From positions 60,345 through 124,344 of the forward strand of contig JAUYAK010000022.1 in NCBI GenBank assembly GCA_030693515.1: a stretch of 64,000 nucleotides of DNA, read 5' to 3'. Origin of the DNA: Opitutaceae bacterium. Lineage in GTDB: Bacteria; Verrucomicrobiota; Verrucomicrobiia; Opitutales; Opitutaceae. Below the pieces are notes generated by a model that did not search any database, was not told where the DNA came from, and worked only from the letters and a program-made list of their open reading frames with translations. Shown here in pieces: positions 9,627 to 19,347 of the stretch (its first letter is position 1; each line of letters starts with the position of its first letter). The translations under genes and the position numbers were made by a program.

Positions 9627-10326
9627 GACCCCGAGCCCGCACCCGGCGCCGAATGGCACCCCGACGCCCGGGGTATCCGTGATCGCGCAGGCTGATCCCA
9701 CGCAGCTGCGGAAGCTCTCGGAGGAGTTCGCGCTGATCCTGAAAGAATTCGAGGTGGAGACGGTGACGTTGCGCGAGGTGCTGGCTCTGCTGCACGGCCG
9801 CGGCTACGTGCTGCTCGTGATGCTGCTGTCCCTCCCTTTCTGCCAGCCGATCCCCTTGCCCGGGCTTTCCACCCCGCTCGGTTTGATCATCGCGATCATC
9901 GGCGCGCGGCTCGCGATGGGCTGGAAACCGTGGCTGCCGCAACGGCTGCTCGACACCCGGCTGCCGCCGAAGCTGTTCGCGAAGGTGTTTCAGCTGACGC
10001 AGAAAATTGTGCTGTGGTTCGAGCGCCTGCTCCGGCCGCGGTTGCTCTGGGTCACCTCGTCCCCGCGGCGCGAGCAGGTGCACGCCGTGCCGATCGTCAT
10101 CTGCGCCCTCCTGCTGCTGCTCCCGCTCCCGCTGCCGTTCAGCAACGTGATTCCCGCGTGGGGCGTGCTGTTGATCGCGGGCGGCCTGCTGGAGCGCGAC
10201 GGCAAATTTATCATCGCCGGTTACCTCGCCACGCTCGCCTCGCTGGTGTATTTCACCCTGTCCGGTTCCGCCATGTGGTATGCGGCGCAGAAGGCCTATG
10301 AAAAGGTGCTGGGCTGGTTCCAGTAG
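9604..10326 (+). CDS. Exopolysaccharide synthesis ExoD-family membrane protein
   Basis: LREVLALLHGRGYVLLVMLLSLPFCQPIPLPGLSTPLGLIIAIIGARLAMG, typical of the ExoD family; overlaps the queE 3' end. Confidence 0.8.
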   Translation: MATGGAPETPSPHPAPNGTPTPGVSVIAQADPTQLRKLSEEFALILKEFEVETVTLREVLALLHGRGYVLLVMLLSLPFCQPIPLPGLSTPLGLIIAIIGARLAMGWKPWLPQRLLDTRLPPKLFAKVFQLTQKIVLWFERLLRPRLLWVTSSPRREQVHAVPIVICALLLLLPLPLPFSNVIPAWGVLLIAGGLLERDGKFIIAGYLATLASLVYFTLSGSAMWYAAQKAYEKVLGWFQ

Positions 10327-10443
10327 GACCCGGGGGCGCTCGCGGGCGCGCGATCACCGTTGAATTTTCGATCGCGCACCGCCGCAGGCGCAGCGTAGCT
10401 TGGCGGTCTTGTTTTCCGCTGCCACGGATTTGCCCCCGCGCAA

Positions 10444-10830
10444 ATGAGCTCCGCCCCGCCCGCCCTCTCCGAAATCGGCCAGATCGCCCTCGTCGTGCGC
10501 GATGTGGCCGAAGCCACGACTTTCTACCGCGACGTGCTCGGGCTGAAGTTTCTTTTCGCCGCGGGCCCCCACCTCGCGTTCTTCGCCGCCGGTAGCGTGC
10601 GCCTGATGCTCACCCCTCCGCAGGGCCACGGCGAAGCGGGCAATAACTCCATCCTCTACTTCAAGGTTGAGGGCGACCTCGTTGCCGCTCACGCCGCCAT
10701 CGTGGCGCGCGGCGCGAAAAACGAGCGCGCCCCGCAACTCACCGCCAAGCTCCCCGATCACGAGCTGTGGATCGGCTTCGTGCGCGATCTGGACGGGAAT
10801 CTCGTCGGATTGATGGAAGAAAAGCGGTGA
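10444..10830 (+). CDS. VOC-family (glyoxalase/bleomycin resistance) protein
   Basis: IGQIALVVRDVAEATTFYRDVLGLKFLFAAGPHLAFFAAGSVRLML...LWIGFVRDLDGNLVGLMEEK. Confidence 0.85.
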   Translation: MSSAPPALSEIGQIALVVRDVAEATTFYRDVLGLKFLFAAGPHLAFFAAGSVRLMLTPPQGHGEAGNNSILYFKVEGDLVAAHAAIVARGAKNERAPQLTAKLPDHELWIGFVRDLDGNLVGLMEEKR

Positions 10831-10862
10831 GACGTCGGCCTGACGGCCATTGCTCTCTGCGC

Positions 10863-11444
10863 TCAAATCGGCCGCGCCGGGGCGGCCGGGACGACGGCTT
10901 TGGACGGGGTCGGCAGGAAATTCATCGCGAGGAAACCGAGCGCGGATCGGGCGTCGGCGTAGATCGCGCCGAATTCGCGTTGCAGCGGGTTGTCGGCGAC
11001 GAGGGCGCCGGTGGACGGGATCACGTGCTCCACAAAACCGCGCGAGGCACGGCCGACGGCCTCGGCGACCAGCACCGCGTCGGCGGCCGTCGCTCGGCCC
11101 GCCGGGGCGGCCGCGGGGCGGAACAACGCCACCGCGATCGCGGCGGTGAGCGCGGTGGCCGCCATCCAGCCAAAGTGCGCGAGGCGAGAGCGCTTCGGTT
11201 GGACGGGCGGGCGCACGGCGTTGAGCAGGCGCTGCTCAAAGCCGGTCGAGGGCGCGGGGGTCGTCGCCGCTGACCACGCGGAGGCGTCGCGGCGCAGGGT
11301 CCGCTCCAGGGCTCCGATTGCCGCGAAATAAGCCTGGCAGCCGGCGCAGGTCTCGAGGTGGCGCGCGCCGCCGCCGGTGACGGTATTCCACGGGCGGACG
11401 ATGCGGCAGATCAGGCGGGTGGGGGATGCGGGGGCGGTCTTCAT
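10863..11444 (-). CDS. Putative anti-sigma factor (zinc-finger-like N-terminus, one TM helix)
   Basis: ARHLETCAGCQAYFAA; FGWMAATALTAAIAVALF TM segment; ATGA overlap (11441-11444) with the sigma factor gene. Confidence 0.6.
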   Translation of the reverse strand: MKTAPASPTRLICRIVRPWNTVTGGGARHLETCAGCQAYFAAIGALERTLRRDASAWSAATTPAPSTGFEQRLLNAVRPPVQPKRSRLAHFGWMAATALTAAIAVALFRPAAAPAGRATAADAVLVAEAVGRASRGFVEHVIPSTGALVADNPLQREFGAIYADARSALGFLAMNFLPTPSKAVVPAAPARPI

Positions 11445-12031
11445 GGCGGGCATTCTCCTTTTAGCAGGCGGTGGCGGGCGCGGTGGATGATTACCTTCAC
11501 GTGAATCTGGTTGAGGCGGACGGTGCGCGCGAGATCCGCGATGGACATCTCCTCGGCGAAGCGCAGCCACAGCACTTCGAACTCGCGCGGCGTGAGGAGG
11601 CGGCGGGCTTTGGCCCAGAGTTGGTCGAGGTGATCGCGATCTTCGGCGCGGCGCGCGGGCGAGGCGGTGTCGCTCGCGATCTCGGCGGGCAGCTCCGACC
11701 AGCGCGGGCCATCGCGGAAATGGTTCAGCGCTGTGTTGCGCGCGATGGTGAGCAGCCAGTGGATGACCGGGCGATCCGGGTCCACGCGGTCGAGGTGGCG
11801 GAGCGCCTTGATGAAGGTCTGCTGGGTGAGATCCTCGGCGTCTTCGCGATGGCGCGTCATTTGGTGGAGGTAGGCGTAAACACGGCGGTGATGCCGGCGC
11901 ACGATCTCCTCGCGGGCCGGCAGGTCGCCCGCGATCGCGGCGCGGAGGATGGCGGGCTCGTCGGTGCCGGCGGGCGCCGGGTCCGCGCCGGGGTCGGCCT
12001 CCAGCGCCAGCGTGGACGGGGCGGAGATCAT
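11441..12031 (-). CDS. RNA polymerase ECF-type sigma factor
   Basis: VYAYLHQMTRHREDAEDLTQQTFIKALRHLDRVDPDRPVIHWLLTIARNTALNHFRD; LTPREFEVLWLRFAEEMSIADLARTV region 4. Confidence 0.85.
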   Translation of the reverse strand: MISAPSTLALEADPGADPAPAGTDEPAILRAAIAGDLPAREEIVRRHHRRVYAYLHQMTRHREDAEDLTQQTFIKALRHLDRVDPDRPVIHWLLTIARNTALNHFRDGPRWSELPAEIASDTASPARRAEDRDHLDQLWAKARRLLTPREFEVLWLRFAEEMSIADLARTVRLNQIHVKVIIHRARHRLLKGECPP

Positions 12032-13422
12032 TGCTTGGCCGAAGCAGGGGCCCGCGGATCGCGCACGCTCACAGCGTAGGCGACTTTGCCTTCGGGATCG
12101 TTGGCGTAGATGACGTTGAGGGTGTAGGTGCCGTCGGCACCGGGAAAAGAGAATCGCGCGGTGGCCGCGCCGCGCCCGCCGCCCGCCTGCATCATGTCGC
12201 CGCGGAAGACGAGCGGTGCGCCGCCCTGCGCCGGGGTGATCTCGACCCGCTGGTAGCGCACGGCTTTGCCGCCATTGAGCCGAGAGCCGAGCGTAATCGT
12301 GGCGCCGTTTTGCAGCTCGACGTTTTCAATCGTGCGGGTGGCGGCGGCGTTGGCGGGATCGTTGGCGGGCGCGGTGGAGGCGGTGGCGGTCCACTCGGCG
12401 ATCGTGCGGCCGCTGGTGATCGGCGCGGGCTTGGGCGGCGCGGGCGGCTGCATGCTCTGGCGCAGGCTTTGCACCATCGTGGCGAGGCGCGCGCTGGAGT
12501 AGGCGAGGTCGAGCTTTACGGAATCGCCCGAGCGCGTGACGGAAGTCGCGTTGATGAATTCGGCGAGCTGCTTGTCGGTCGTCTCGGCGAGCGAGAGCGC
12601 GGCCGTCATGCCTTGGAGAATTTTCGTGAGCTTGTCGGCATTGGAGCCGGAGGAGGCGAGCAGCTCGGCGCGCGCGAAGGTGTTTTCGCCCCGTTCACCG
12701 AGCGCGATCGCGCCGGCGCTGGCGAGGCGGAGCATGCGGGTCTGAGGGGCATTCTCGGGCAAGACCGCCTCCGTGGGCACGACCGAGGCCGCGAAAAGAT
12801 ACGCGCCCGCCGCGCCGGCGGCGAAGCGGCCAAGGGGCGAGCCAGCGGCCTGCGCGAGCGACGGGGCCGCGCCGCGCGCCACCTCGCGCGCCTTGAGGAG
12901 CTGAGCCTTGGATTTGCCGATGATGATGACGGGCTCGGGCGGGAAGGCGACGATCACCGCGATTTTTTCCTCGGGCTTGGCCTTGGGATCGGGATTGGAG
13001 ATGATGTAGGCGGGGAAGGGAAAACTGGGATCCTCGGCAAACATCTTGGGCTCCGCGAGCGTGCCCTGCAGCAGGAGGCTCTCGGCGATCTTGCGCAGGT
13101 CGGGCGTGCCCTGCGCGATCAGCGCGCCGTCGAGGGCCTTCGGATCAGCCGTGAGGTTGGTGCCGTAGGCGGTGATGGTGCCGATGGTCTTGAGCACCTT
13201 GGCGACATCGAGGCCGATGGTGCCGCCGGTCGCTCCGGTCTGGGCTTTTTCGATGGCGGCGATGAGCTCCTGCCCGAGCGCGGTGGTGCGGAGGGCATCG
13301 AGATCGGCGTGGACGATCCAGCGGGCATCGGCGGAGACGAGGGCCGGGTTGAACGCGGCGTGCGCGAGGCCGGCAGCGAACAGACCGGTGGCGAGCAAGA
13401 GTGGGCGAAGCAGTGGTTTCAT
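12028..13422 (-). CDS. Exported protein of unknown function
   Basis: MKPLLRPLLLATGLFAAGLAHAAF signal peptide; ATGA overlap with the downstream sigma gene. Confidence 0.65.
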   Translation of the reverse strand: MKPLLRPLLLATGLFAAGLAHAAFNPALVSADARWIVHADLDALRTTALGQELIAAIEKAQTGATGGTIGLDVAKVLKTIGTITAYGTNLTADPKALDGALIAQGTPDLRKIAESLLLQGTLAEPKMFAEDPSFPFPAYIISNPDPKAKPEEKIAVIVAFPPEPVIIIGKSKAQLLKAREVARGAAPSLAQAAGSPLGRFAAGAAGAYLFAASVVPTEAVLPENAPQTRMLRLASAGAIALGERGENTFARAELLASSGSNADKLTKILQGMTAALSLAETTDKQLAEFINATSVTRSGDSVKLDLAYSSARLATMVQSLRQSMQPPAPPKPAPITSGRTIAEWTATASTAPANDPANAAATRTIENVELQNGATITLGSRLNGGKAVRYQRVEITPAQGGAPLVFRGDMMQAGGGRGAATARFSFPGADGTYTLNVIYANDPEGKVAYAVSVRDPRAPASAKQ

Positions 13423-13474
13423 GCGATGGTGAGTTGCCCAAGATACCCCGGGGCACGGGGCGAAGTTACAGCGA

Positions 13475-14245
13475 TCATTCACCGCCGAATTCGCGGCGCC
13501 GAAACAGGGTGGCCGCGGCGGTGAGCGCGAGGGCGGTGAAGAGGAGCATCACCGCGCCTGTGCCGAGCACCGCGGTGGCGGAGACGATCTCTCCGGTGGA
13601 CGCGAAGAGGTTGTGCGCCTGGCGGGTCAGGGAAAGCCGGCTGATTTGCGTGGGGATTTGTCCGAGCCCGGCCTCGATCACCCCGGCATAGACGATGCCG
13701 ATCACGAGGTAGCGGGAGGTGAGGACGGCGGCCAGAAACCCGAGCGCGGCAAACGCCGTGATGAGCAGGACCTGCGCGACCAGAAACCCGGGCGTCAGGG
13801 CCACGAGCCCGGGGAATCCGCGGGCGGAGCCGACCGCGACGATCGTCACCAGCGCGAGGAGAAAATCGAGCTGCTGAAATACTGTGTGGGTGACAAAACG
13901 AGCCACCACGTAGGCCGGCCGAGGCATGGGTCGCGTGAGCACATAGTCGACCGTGCCGGTCTTCAGGTCGTCGCGCATCGCACCGGCGGCGGAGATGAAG
14001 GCGAAGGCGGGCACCAAAAACGCGACGTAGAAATCGACGATCCAACCGGCGTAGTGATCCGCGCGACGGTCGTGACTGGCCGCGAAGGCCAGCAGCCCCA
14101 GCGCCGCGAGACCCGCGAGCAGCATCACCCACCGGCCCGGCGCCAAGTGGCGCCGCAACGTGAGCCGCCACACGCCACCGAAAGCGTGGCGCAGATTGGG
14201 CGCGACCGGCGCGGGCAGTGTGAACAGAGGCGGCGGAGCGTTCAT
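13475..14245 (-). CDS. ABC-2 type transporter permease
   Basis: Multiple hydrophobic segments; RDDLKTGTVDYVLTRPMPRPAYVVARF typical of ABC-2 permeases; ATGA overlap with the ATPase gene. Confidence 0.8.
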   Translation of the reverse strand: MNAPPPLFTLPAPVAPNLRHAFGGVWRLTLRRHLAPGRWVMLLAGLAALGLLAFAASHDRRADHYAGWIVDFYVAFLVPAFAFISAAGAMRDDLKTGTVDYVLTRPMPRPAYVVARFVTHTVFQQLDFLLALVTIVAVGSARGFPGLVALTPGFLVAQVLLITAFAALGFLAAVLTSRYLVIGIVYAGVIEAGLGQIPTQISRLSLTRQAHNLFASTGEIVSATAVLGTGAVMLLFTALALTAAATLFRRREFGGE

Positions 14246-15177
14246 GACGAGGCCGCGGGATCGGCGGCTTTTTCGAGAAAGGACGTCGTGGCCTGCACCT
14301 CAAAGACGCGCACGCCGCTCTCGAGCAGCAGGTCGTGAAAATTGCCCGCGCCGTAAAAACGGGCCGGCTCACGCCACCGGACGTGGAGGATGCCGTCCTC
14401 CGGCGCGATGTCGCAGCCGCGCACGAGGTCGCGATCGAAGAGAAAGCGCGCGAGCCGGTCCGGCGCCTCGCAGCGGAAGGTCGTCGCCTCGGGCCAGCGC
14501 GCGCGGGCCGCGGGCGAGGCCGCGTCGTTGAGCGAGCGCGGCACGCGGCCCCAGCGCAGCAGCAGGAAATCCGCGCAGAGCGCCTCGAGGTCGTGGAGGA
14601 TGTGGCTGGAGATGAGGACGCTGGTGCCCGTGGCGGAAAGTTCGCGCAGGATTTGGGCGATGTCCTCGCGGCCCACGGGATCAAGGCCGTTCATGGGTTC
14701 GTCGAGGATGATGAGGCGCGGTCCGTGGAGGAGGCACTGGGCGAGCTTCACGCGCTGCTTCATGCCCTTGGAGTAGGCCGTCACGCGCTTGGACCAATGC
14801 TCAGGAGCGAGCTTCACCCGCGTGAGCGCGGCGCGGGCGCGGATCTCGGCCTCGCGGGCGGAGAGCCCCGAGATCATGCCGAGGCCCACGAGCCACTCGA
14901 GCGGACGCAGGCTCGCGGGCACGGTCTCGCTCTCCGGACAATAGGCGAGGCGGGCGTGGACGGAAGGGTTGTTCCACGGCTCCTCGCCGAAGACCGTGAG
15001 CCGGCCCGAGCTCGGGCGGATTTGGCCCAGGAGGAGGCGGAAGAGCGTGGTCTTGCCCGCGCCGTTGGGCCCGACGATGCCAGTGATGCCGGGGCGAAGG
15101 GTGAACGAGACGTTGTTCAACCCGAGAATCATCCCGTAGAAGCGGCTGAGGTTTTCGGCCTGGACGACGGCGTTCAT
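14242..15177 (-). CDS. ABC transporter ATP-binding protein
   Basis: GIVGPNGAGKTTLFRLLLG Walker A; YSKGMKQRVKLAQCLLHGPRLIILDEPMNGLDP signature and Walker B. Confidence 0.92.
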   Translation of the reverse strand: MNAVVQAENLSRFYGMILGLNNVSFTLRPGITGIVGPNGAGKTTLFRLLLGQIRPSSGRLTVFGEEPWNNPSVHARLAYCPESETVPASLRPLEWLVGLGMISGLSAREAEIRARAALTRVKLAPEHWSKRVTAYSKGMKQRVKLAQCLLHGPRLIILDEPMNGLDPVGREDIAQILRELSATGTSVLISSHILHDLEALCADFLLLRWGRVPRSLNDAASPAARARWPEATTFRCEAPDRLARFLFDRDLVRGCDIAPEDGILHVRWREPARFYGAGNFHDLLLESGVRVFEVQATTSFLEKAADPAASS

Positions 15178-16169
15178 TCGGGTCGGAGGCGGCGCAGAAA
15201 CACAAAGGACGAGCCGACCACGAACACGCCCAGGGCCGCGAGCGCACCCGTGAAGTCCGTGGCCTCGGCTTTTTTCCCGGCGGCGGCGAGGTTACCCATG
15301 AAACGCTGGTCGAAAATCGGCAGCTCGGCGCTCGCCGTGGCGAGGACGGCATCAAGGCGAAACACCTCCTGCCGCACTTGCCCGAGATCGTGCGTGAAGC
15401 TCGCCCGGGCGAACCACGCCGGCGTGCGCGGACCGGAGGCAAACGCGCCGAGCACGGCCCAGAGCCCAATCCACACCATGACCGTGACGCGCGAACTCCG
15501 TCCCAGCGCCGACACGCCCAGCGCGATCGCCGCGAGGGCAACGAGCGCGATGCCGTTGAAGGCCAGCGCGCGCAGCAGCGGACCGAACGAATAGACCACG
15601 AAGTCGCGGTCCGTCGCGAAGAGCATGCTCAGCAGCCAGCCGAAGAGCAGCGGCCCCGTCCACACGAGGAGCAGCACGCCCACAATCGTGCCGAGTTTGC
15701 CGAGCAGGTAGTCCACAGAAGTGAGTGGGCGGGAAAGATAGACCACGAGGGCGTGGCTCGCGCGATCACGCGTGATGAGGCTGGGCACCAGGGTCGTCAG
15801 CGCGAGCAGGCTGAGCCAGAGCCCGAAGAAGGAATGCGCCCAGAAAAGCAGCGTGAAGACCCCGCGCACGCAGATGTCGGGGTAGAGCGTCACGAGCCCG
15901 CCGATGGCCGCGACCACGGCCTCGGCGCGCGGGCCGAACTTTACCGCCAGCGTTTCCAGCCAGCCACCGGTCGCGATCGACTGGCTGAAAACGAAACCAC
16001 CCGCCGCAATCAATGCACCCCCGGACCACGCGAGCCCGAGCAGGATGCGGAAGAAGCGCGTGCGCAGCAATTGCCGCAGTCCGGCCATGGCGATCACGCG
16101 CCGGCGGTAGCCGACACCCTGAGGCGCCTCGCGCCAGCGGCTCAGGTCAAGACTGGGGCTGGCTTCCAT
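15174..16169 (-). CDS. ABC transporter permease
   Basis: Multiple TM segments; TRDRASHALVVYLSRPLTSVDYLLGKL; ATGA overlap with the downstream ATPase gene. Confidence 0.8.
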   Translation of the reverse strand: MEASPSLDLSRWREAPQGVGYRRRVIAMAGLRQLLRTRFFRILLGLAWSGGALIAAGGFVFSQSIATGGWLETLAVKFGPRAEAVVAAIGGLVTLYPDICVRGVFTLLFWAHSFFGLWLSLLALTTLVPSLITRDRASHALVVYLSRPLTSVDYLLGKLGTIVGVLLLVWTGPLLFGWLLSMLFATDRDFVVYSFGPLLRALAFNGIALVALAAIALGVSALGRSSRVTVMVWIGLWAVLGAFASGPRTPAWFARASFTHDLGQVRQEVFRLDAVLATASAELPIFDQRFMGNLAAAGKKAEATDFTGALAALGVFVVGSSFVFLRRLRPE

Positions 16170-17139
16170 GGTTATCGGCGATGGATTTCAGGAACAGCTC
16201 GTGCAGCGCGTCCGGGTTGGCGACGATCTCCGCGGGCGGGAGGCGCTGCGCGCGCATGAGCTGGAGAATCCACTCGATGGAGTCGGACGCGGATTCGACG
16301 CGGAGCCGGCCGTTGGGGAGCGTCACGACCTGGGCGCCCGTGGAGGCCAGCGCGGCGACGAACCGCTCCCTTTCCCCGGCCGGCGCGATCTCGACGACGC
16401 GGCGGTGGCGGTTCTTCAGGTTCGCGATCGTGTCGTGCTCCAGCAGCCGGCCGTGGCCGATGATGATGACGCGGTCGCACACGCGCTCGATGTCGCGCAG
16501 CAGGTGCGAACACATGACCACGCTGATGCCGAGATCGCGCCGCAGGGAGCCGATGAGCTTCAGGATGTGCTCGCGCCCCGAGGGATCGAGGCCGTTGGTC
16601 GGCTCGTCGAGAAACACGACCTGCGGATCATGCACGAGGGCTTGCGCGAGTTTCACGCGCTGTTTCATGCCGGTGGAGTAGGTATCGACCGGCCGGTAGC
16701 GCTCCTGCCCCATGCCCACGAGATCGAGGATCTCGTGCGTGCGTTGGCGGGCGAGGCGCATGGGCATGCCGGAAAGCTGGCCGCAATAGGCCACATATTC
16801 GCAGCCCGCCAGGCCCGCGATGTGGCAGTCCCGCTCCGGGCTGTAGCCGATGCGCTCGCGCGAGGCGCGTGGCTCCGTGCGGATGTCGCGTCCGAGCACG
16901 CGCGCTGATCCCGTCGTGGGCGTCTCGAGGTTGAGCAGACATTTGATAAAGGTGCTCTTCCCCGCGCCGTTGGGTCCGAGGAGGCCGATGGTGCCGGACG
17001 GCACGCGCACGGTCACATCCGCGAGGGCGCGTTGGGTGCCGTAGGTTTTGCCCAGCCGGTCAGTCTCGATGATGAAATCGGTTTCGACCCGGCCCGGGAG
17101 AGGGGGCGGCGAGGAGACTGGAACGGGAGTGGGCGACAC
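16147..17139 (-). CDS. ABC transporter ATP-binding protein
   Basis: GLLGPNGAGKSTFIKCLLNLE; YSTGMKQRVKLAQALVHDPQVVFLDEPTNGLDPSGREH; GTG start. Confidence 0.92.
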   Translation of the reverse strand: MSPTPVPVSSPPPLPGRVETDFIIETDRLGKTYGTQRALADVTVRVPSGTIGLLGPNGAGKSTFIKCLLNLETPTTGSARVLGRDIRTEPRASRERIGYSPERDCHIAGLAGCEYVAYCGQLSGMPMRLARQRTHEILDLVGMGQERYRPVDTYSTGMKQRVKLAQALVHDPQVVFLDEPTNGLDPSGREHILKLIGSLRRDLGISVVMCSHLLRDIERVCDRVIIIGHGRLLEHDTIANLKNRHRRVVEIAPAGERERFVAALASTGAQVVTLPNGRLRVESASDSIEWILQLMRAQRLPPAEIVANPDALHELFLKSIADNHGSQPQS

Positions 17140-17253
17140 GCGGCGCGGACATTACACGCGGCGGCGGGCGGGAGTTACAAGTTTCGCCTCACGGGGAGGA
17201 CCGGGGAAATTTTCCGTGTCTTCCGTCCTGGCCACCGGCACACTCCACAACCT

Positions 17254-18495
17254 GTGACACCCGCCGACTTCATCGATCGCCATCCGGGTGAGCTGCTCGG
17301 CCGCCTGCAGCAGCTCGTCGGTGTCTCCACCGTGAACCCGCCCGGAGAAAACTACGCGCCGATCACGGCATGGCTGGTGCATGAGCTGGAGTCGCTCGGG
17401 CTTAAGACGCGGCGCTACGCGATTCCGGCGGCGCTGCTCCGGCGACACCTGCCGCCCGAGCAGCATGGCTACCCGCGCTACAACGTCTTCGCCAAACTCG
17501 CCGTGCCCGGCGCGAAGCGGACGATTCATTTCAACGCCCACTACGATGTCGTGCCCGTTTCCGGCCAATGGAAGCACGGCAGCCCGTTCAGCGGCGCGAT
17601 CGAGCGCGGGTGGATTTTCGGCCGCGGCACCGCCGACATGAAAGGCTCCATCGCGAGCCTGCTCCTGGCCGTCCGCGCACTCCGCGCGGCGAAAGTCGCG
17701 CCCAAGATGAACGTCGAGATCTCGTTCACTGCCGACGAGGAGACTGACTCGGCGCTTGGCACCGGCTGGCTCGTGCAGCATGCGCCGATCAAGCCCGACT
17801 ACGCGGTCGTGATGGAGGGCGGCGAGGGCCGCAACGTCTGCTGCGGCCACAACGGCACGCTCTGGCTCGAAGTCATCGTTCATGGCCGCGCCGCGCACGG
17901 CTCAACGCCGCACAAAGGCGTCAACGCGCTGGAGCAGATGGCTGCGCTCGTGCGCGCCTTCGACGCCTACAAGCGCACGCTCGCGGCGCGCCCGTGGAAA
18001 ACGCCTGAAGGGAAAATCCACCGGCCGACCGTGAACCTCGGCGGCGTCTTCCACTGCGGCGAAGGCGCGAAGATCAACACCGTGCCCGCGCACGCGAGCT
18101 TCACCATCGACCGCCGCGTGCTGCCGCTTGAGCGCCACGCCGACGCGGAGCGCGAACTGCGCGCCTTCCTCGCCGCGGCCGCGCGGAAAATTCCACGGTG
18201 CAAGATCACGGTGCGAAAAATCTCGGAGAACTTCCCGTGCTTTTCAGAGCCGACGCATCCGTTCTTCGCCGCGATGGCCGGCTGCGTGACGCGCGCTCGC
18301 CGGCAGAAGGCGCGTTTCAGCGTCTCGACCGGCTTCAACGACATGCACTTTTTCTCGCATCACCTGAAGATCCCGACGCTCGGCTACGGCCCCGGCGGCG
18401 AGGATTGCCACGGCGTGGACGAACGTGCGAAGGTGCAGGAATTGCTCGCGAGCGCGAAAATCTACGCGGACCTGCTGACGAGTTTCGCGGGGTAG
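17254..18495 (+). CDS. M20-family peptidase/deacylase (ArgE/DapE-like)
   Basis: FNAHYDVVPVSGQW, GRGTADMKGSIAS, EISFTADEETDS, GRAAHGSTPHKGVNA motifs; GTG start at 17254. Confidence 0.85.
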   Translation: MTPADFIDRHPGELLGRLQQLVGVSTVNPPGENYAPITAWLVHELESLGLKTRRYAIPAALLRRHLPPEQHGYPRYNVFAKLAVPGAKRTIHFNAHYDVVPVSGQWKHGSPFSGAIERGWIFGRGTADMKGSIASLLLAVRALRAAKVAPKMNVEISFTADEETDSALGTGWLVQHAPIKPDYAVVMEGGEGRNVCCGHNGTLWLEVIVHGRAAHGSTPHKGVNALEQMAALVRAFDAYKRTLAARPWKTPEGKIHRPTVNLGGVFHCGEGAKINTVPAHASFTIDRRVLPLERHADAERELRAFLAAAARKIPRCKITVRKISENFPCFSEPTHPFFAAMAGCVTRARRQKARFSVSTGFNDMHFFSHHLKIPTLGYGPGGEDCHGVDERAKVQELLASAKIYADLLTSFAG

Positions 18496-18569
18496 CAACG
18501 GCGGACGTCCCTGCCCGCCGGTTCAGGGCTTTCGTCAAACCACGGCGGGCAGGGACGCCCGCCGCTACC
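18491..18569. repeat. Long inverted repeat between convergent genes, containing the stop codons of both
   Basis: ggtagcaacggcggacgtccctgcccgcc ... ggcgggcagggacgcccgccgctacc; M20 gene stop (18493-18495) and the 18565 stop both lie in the arms. Confidence 0.85.
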
Positions 18570-19272
18570 GCTGTTCAATCCACTCGATCGCCGAATACTG
18601 CTCGGTCAGCCCCTCGACTTCCTCGTCGTTGAATTCCGGCCACGGGGTGGGCAGGGGCGCGGAGTCCAAGGTGGCTGCTAGCCGGGCGATGAAAGTCTCG
18701 CCAAATCCGTCCCAGTCGATCGCCACGCCCGTCGCGGCTTTGGCGATCGAGCCCTGGAAGAGCAGGCCGTGCTTGTTTCTTTTCTGCGCGGCGCCGGCGA
18801 TCTTCGCGCCGTTGCCGCCGTGCACGACATCGGCGATCTCGGCGCGCTCGAAGCAGATGCCAACGGCACTGGTCTCGGCTTCGGCCTTCGGCTCGCTCAG
18901 CCTGGCGGGCACGCCCTGCGTCCGGAGCGCCCCGGCCAGCGCCTCATGCACCGCGCGGTAGCTTTGCGACGCGCGCAGCTCCTCGAGCGGGTGGTCGCGC
19001 GGAAGCACGAGCGCGTAGGTCCAGTCGTCGCGATGATCGACGAGGCCGCCGCCGGTCGGCCGCCGGCAGAGATCAAAGGGCCCCTCGGGCGGCAGTTGCG
19101 CGCGCACGAACGCGATTTTCTGCGCATAGCCGAACGTGAACGCCGGCCGCCGCCACCCGTAGTGGCGGAACCGCGGGACGGCGGCGTGCGGGTAGCGCTG
19201 CAACAGCAGGAAATCGACCGCCATGTTCTCGGCGGCGGAGCCGGTGCGTTCAGGGAGGATTTCCAAATTCAT
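18565..19272 (-). CDS. Lipoate-protein ligase A family / lipoyltransferase-like protein
   Basis: GSAAENMAVDFLLLQRY; LCRRPTGGGLVDHRDDWTYALVLP; GNGAKIAGAAQKRNKHGLLFQGSI. Confidence 0.8.
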   Translation of the reverse strand: MNLEILPERTGSAAENMAVDFLLLQRYPHAAVPRFRHYGWRRPAFTFGYAQKIAFVRAQLPPEGPFDLCRRPTGGGLVDHRDDWTYALVLPRDHPLEELRASQSYRAVHEALAGALRTQGVPARLSEPKAEAETSAVGICFERAEIADVVHGGNGAKIAGAAQKRNKHGLLFQGSIAKAATGVAIDWDGFGETFIARLAATLDSAPLPTPWPEFNDEEVEGLTEQYSAIEWIEQR

Positions 19273-19347
19273 CGGATGGGCCAGAGAGGACACCGAGGTC
19301 GCACAGAGATCACGGAGAAAAACCCGGTCGCTCTCTCAGTCGAGAAT

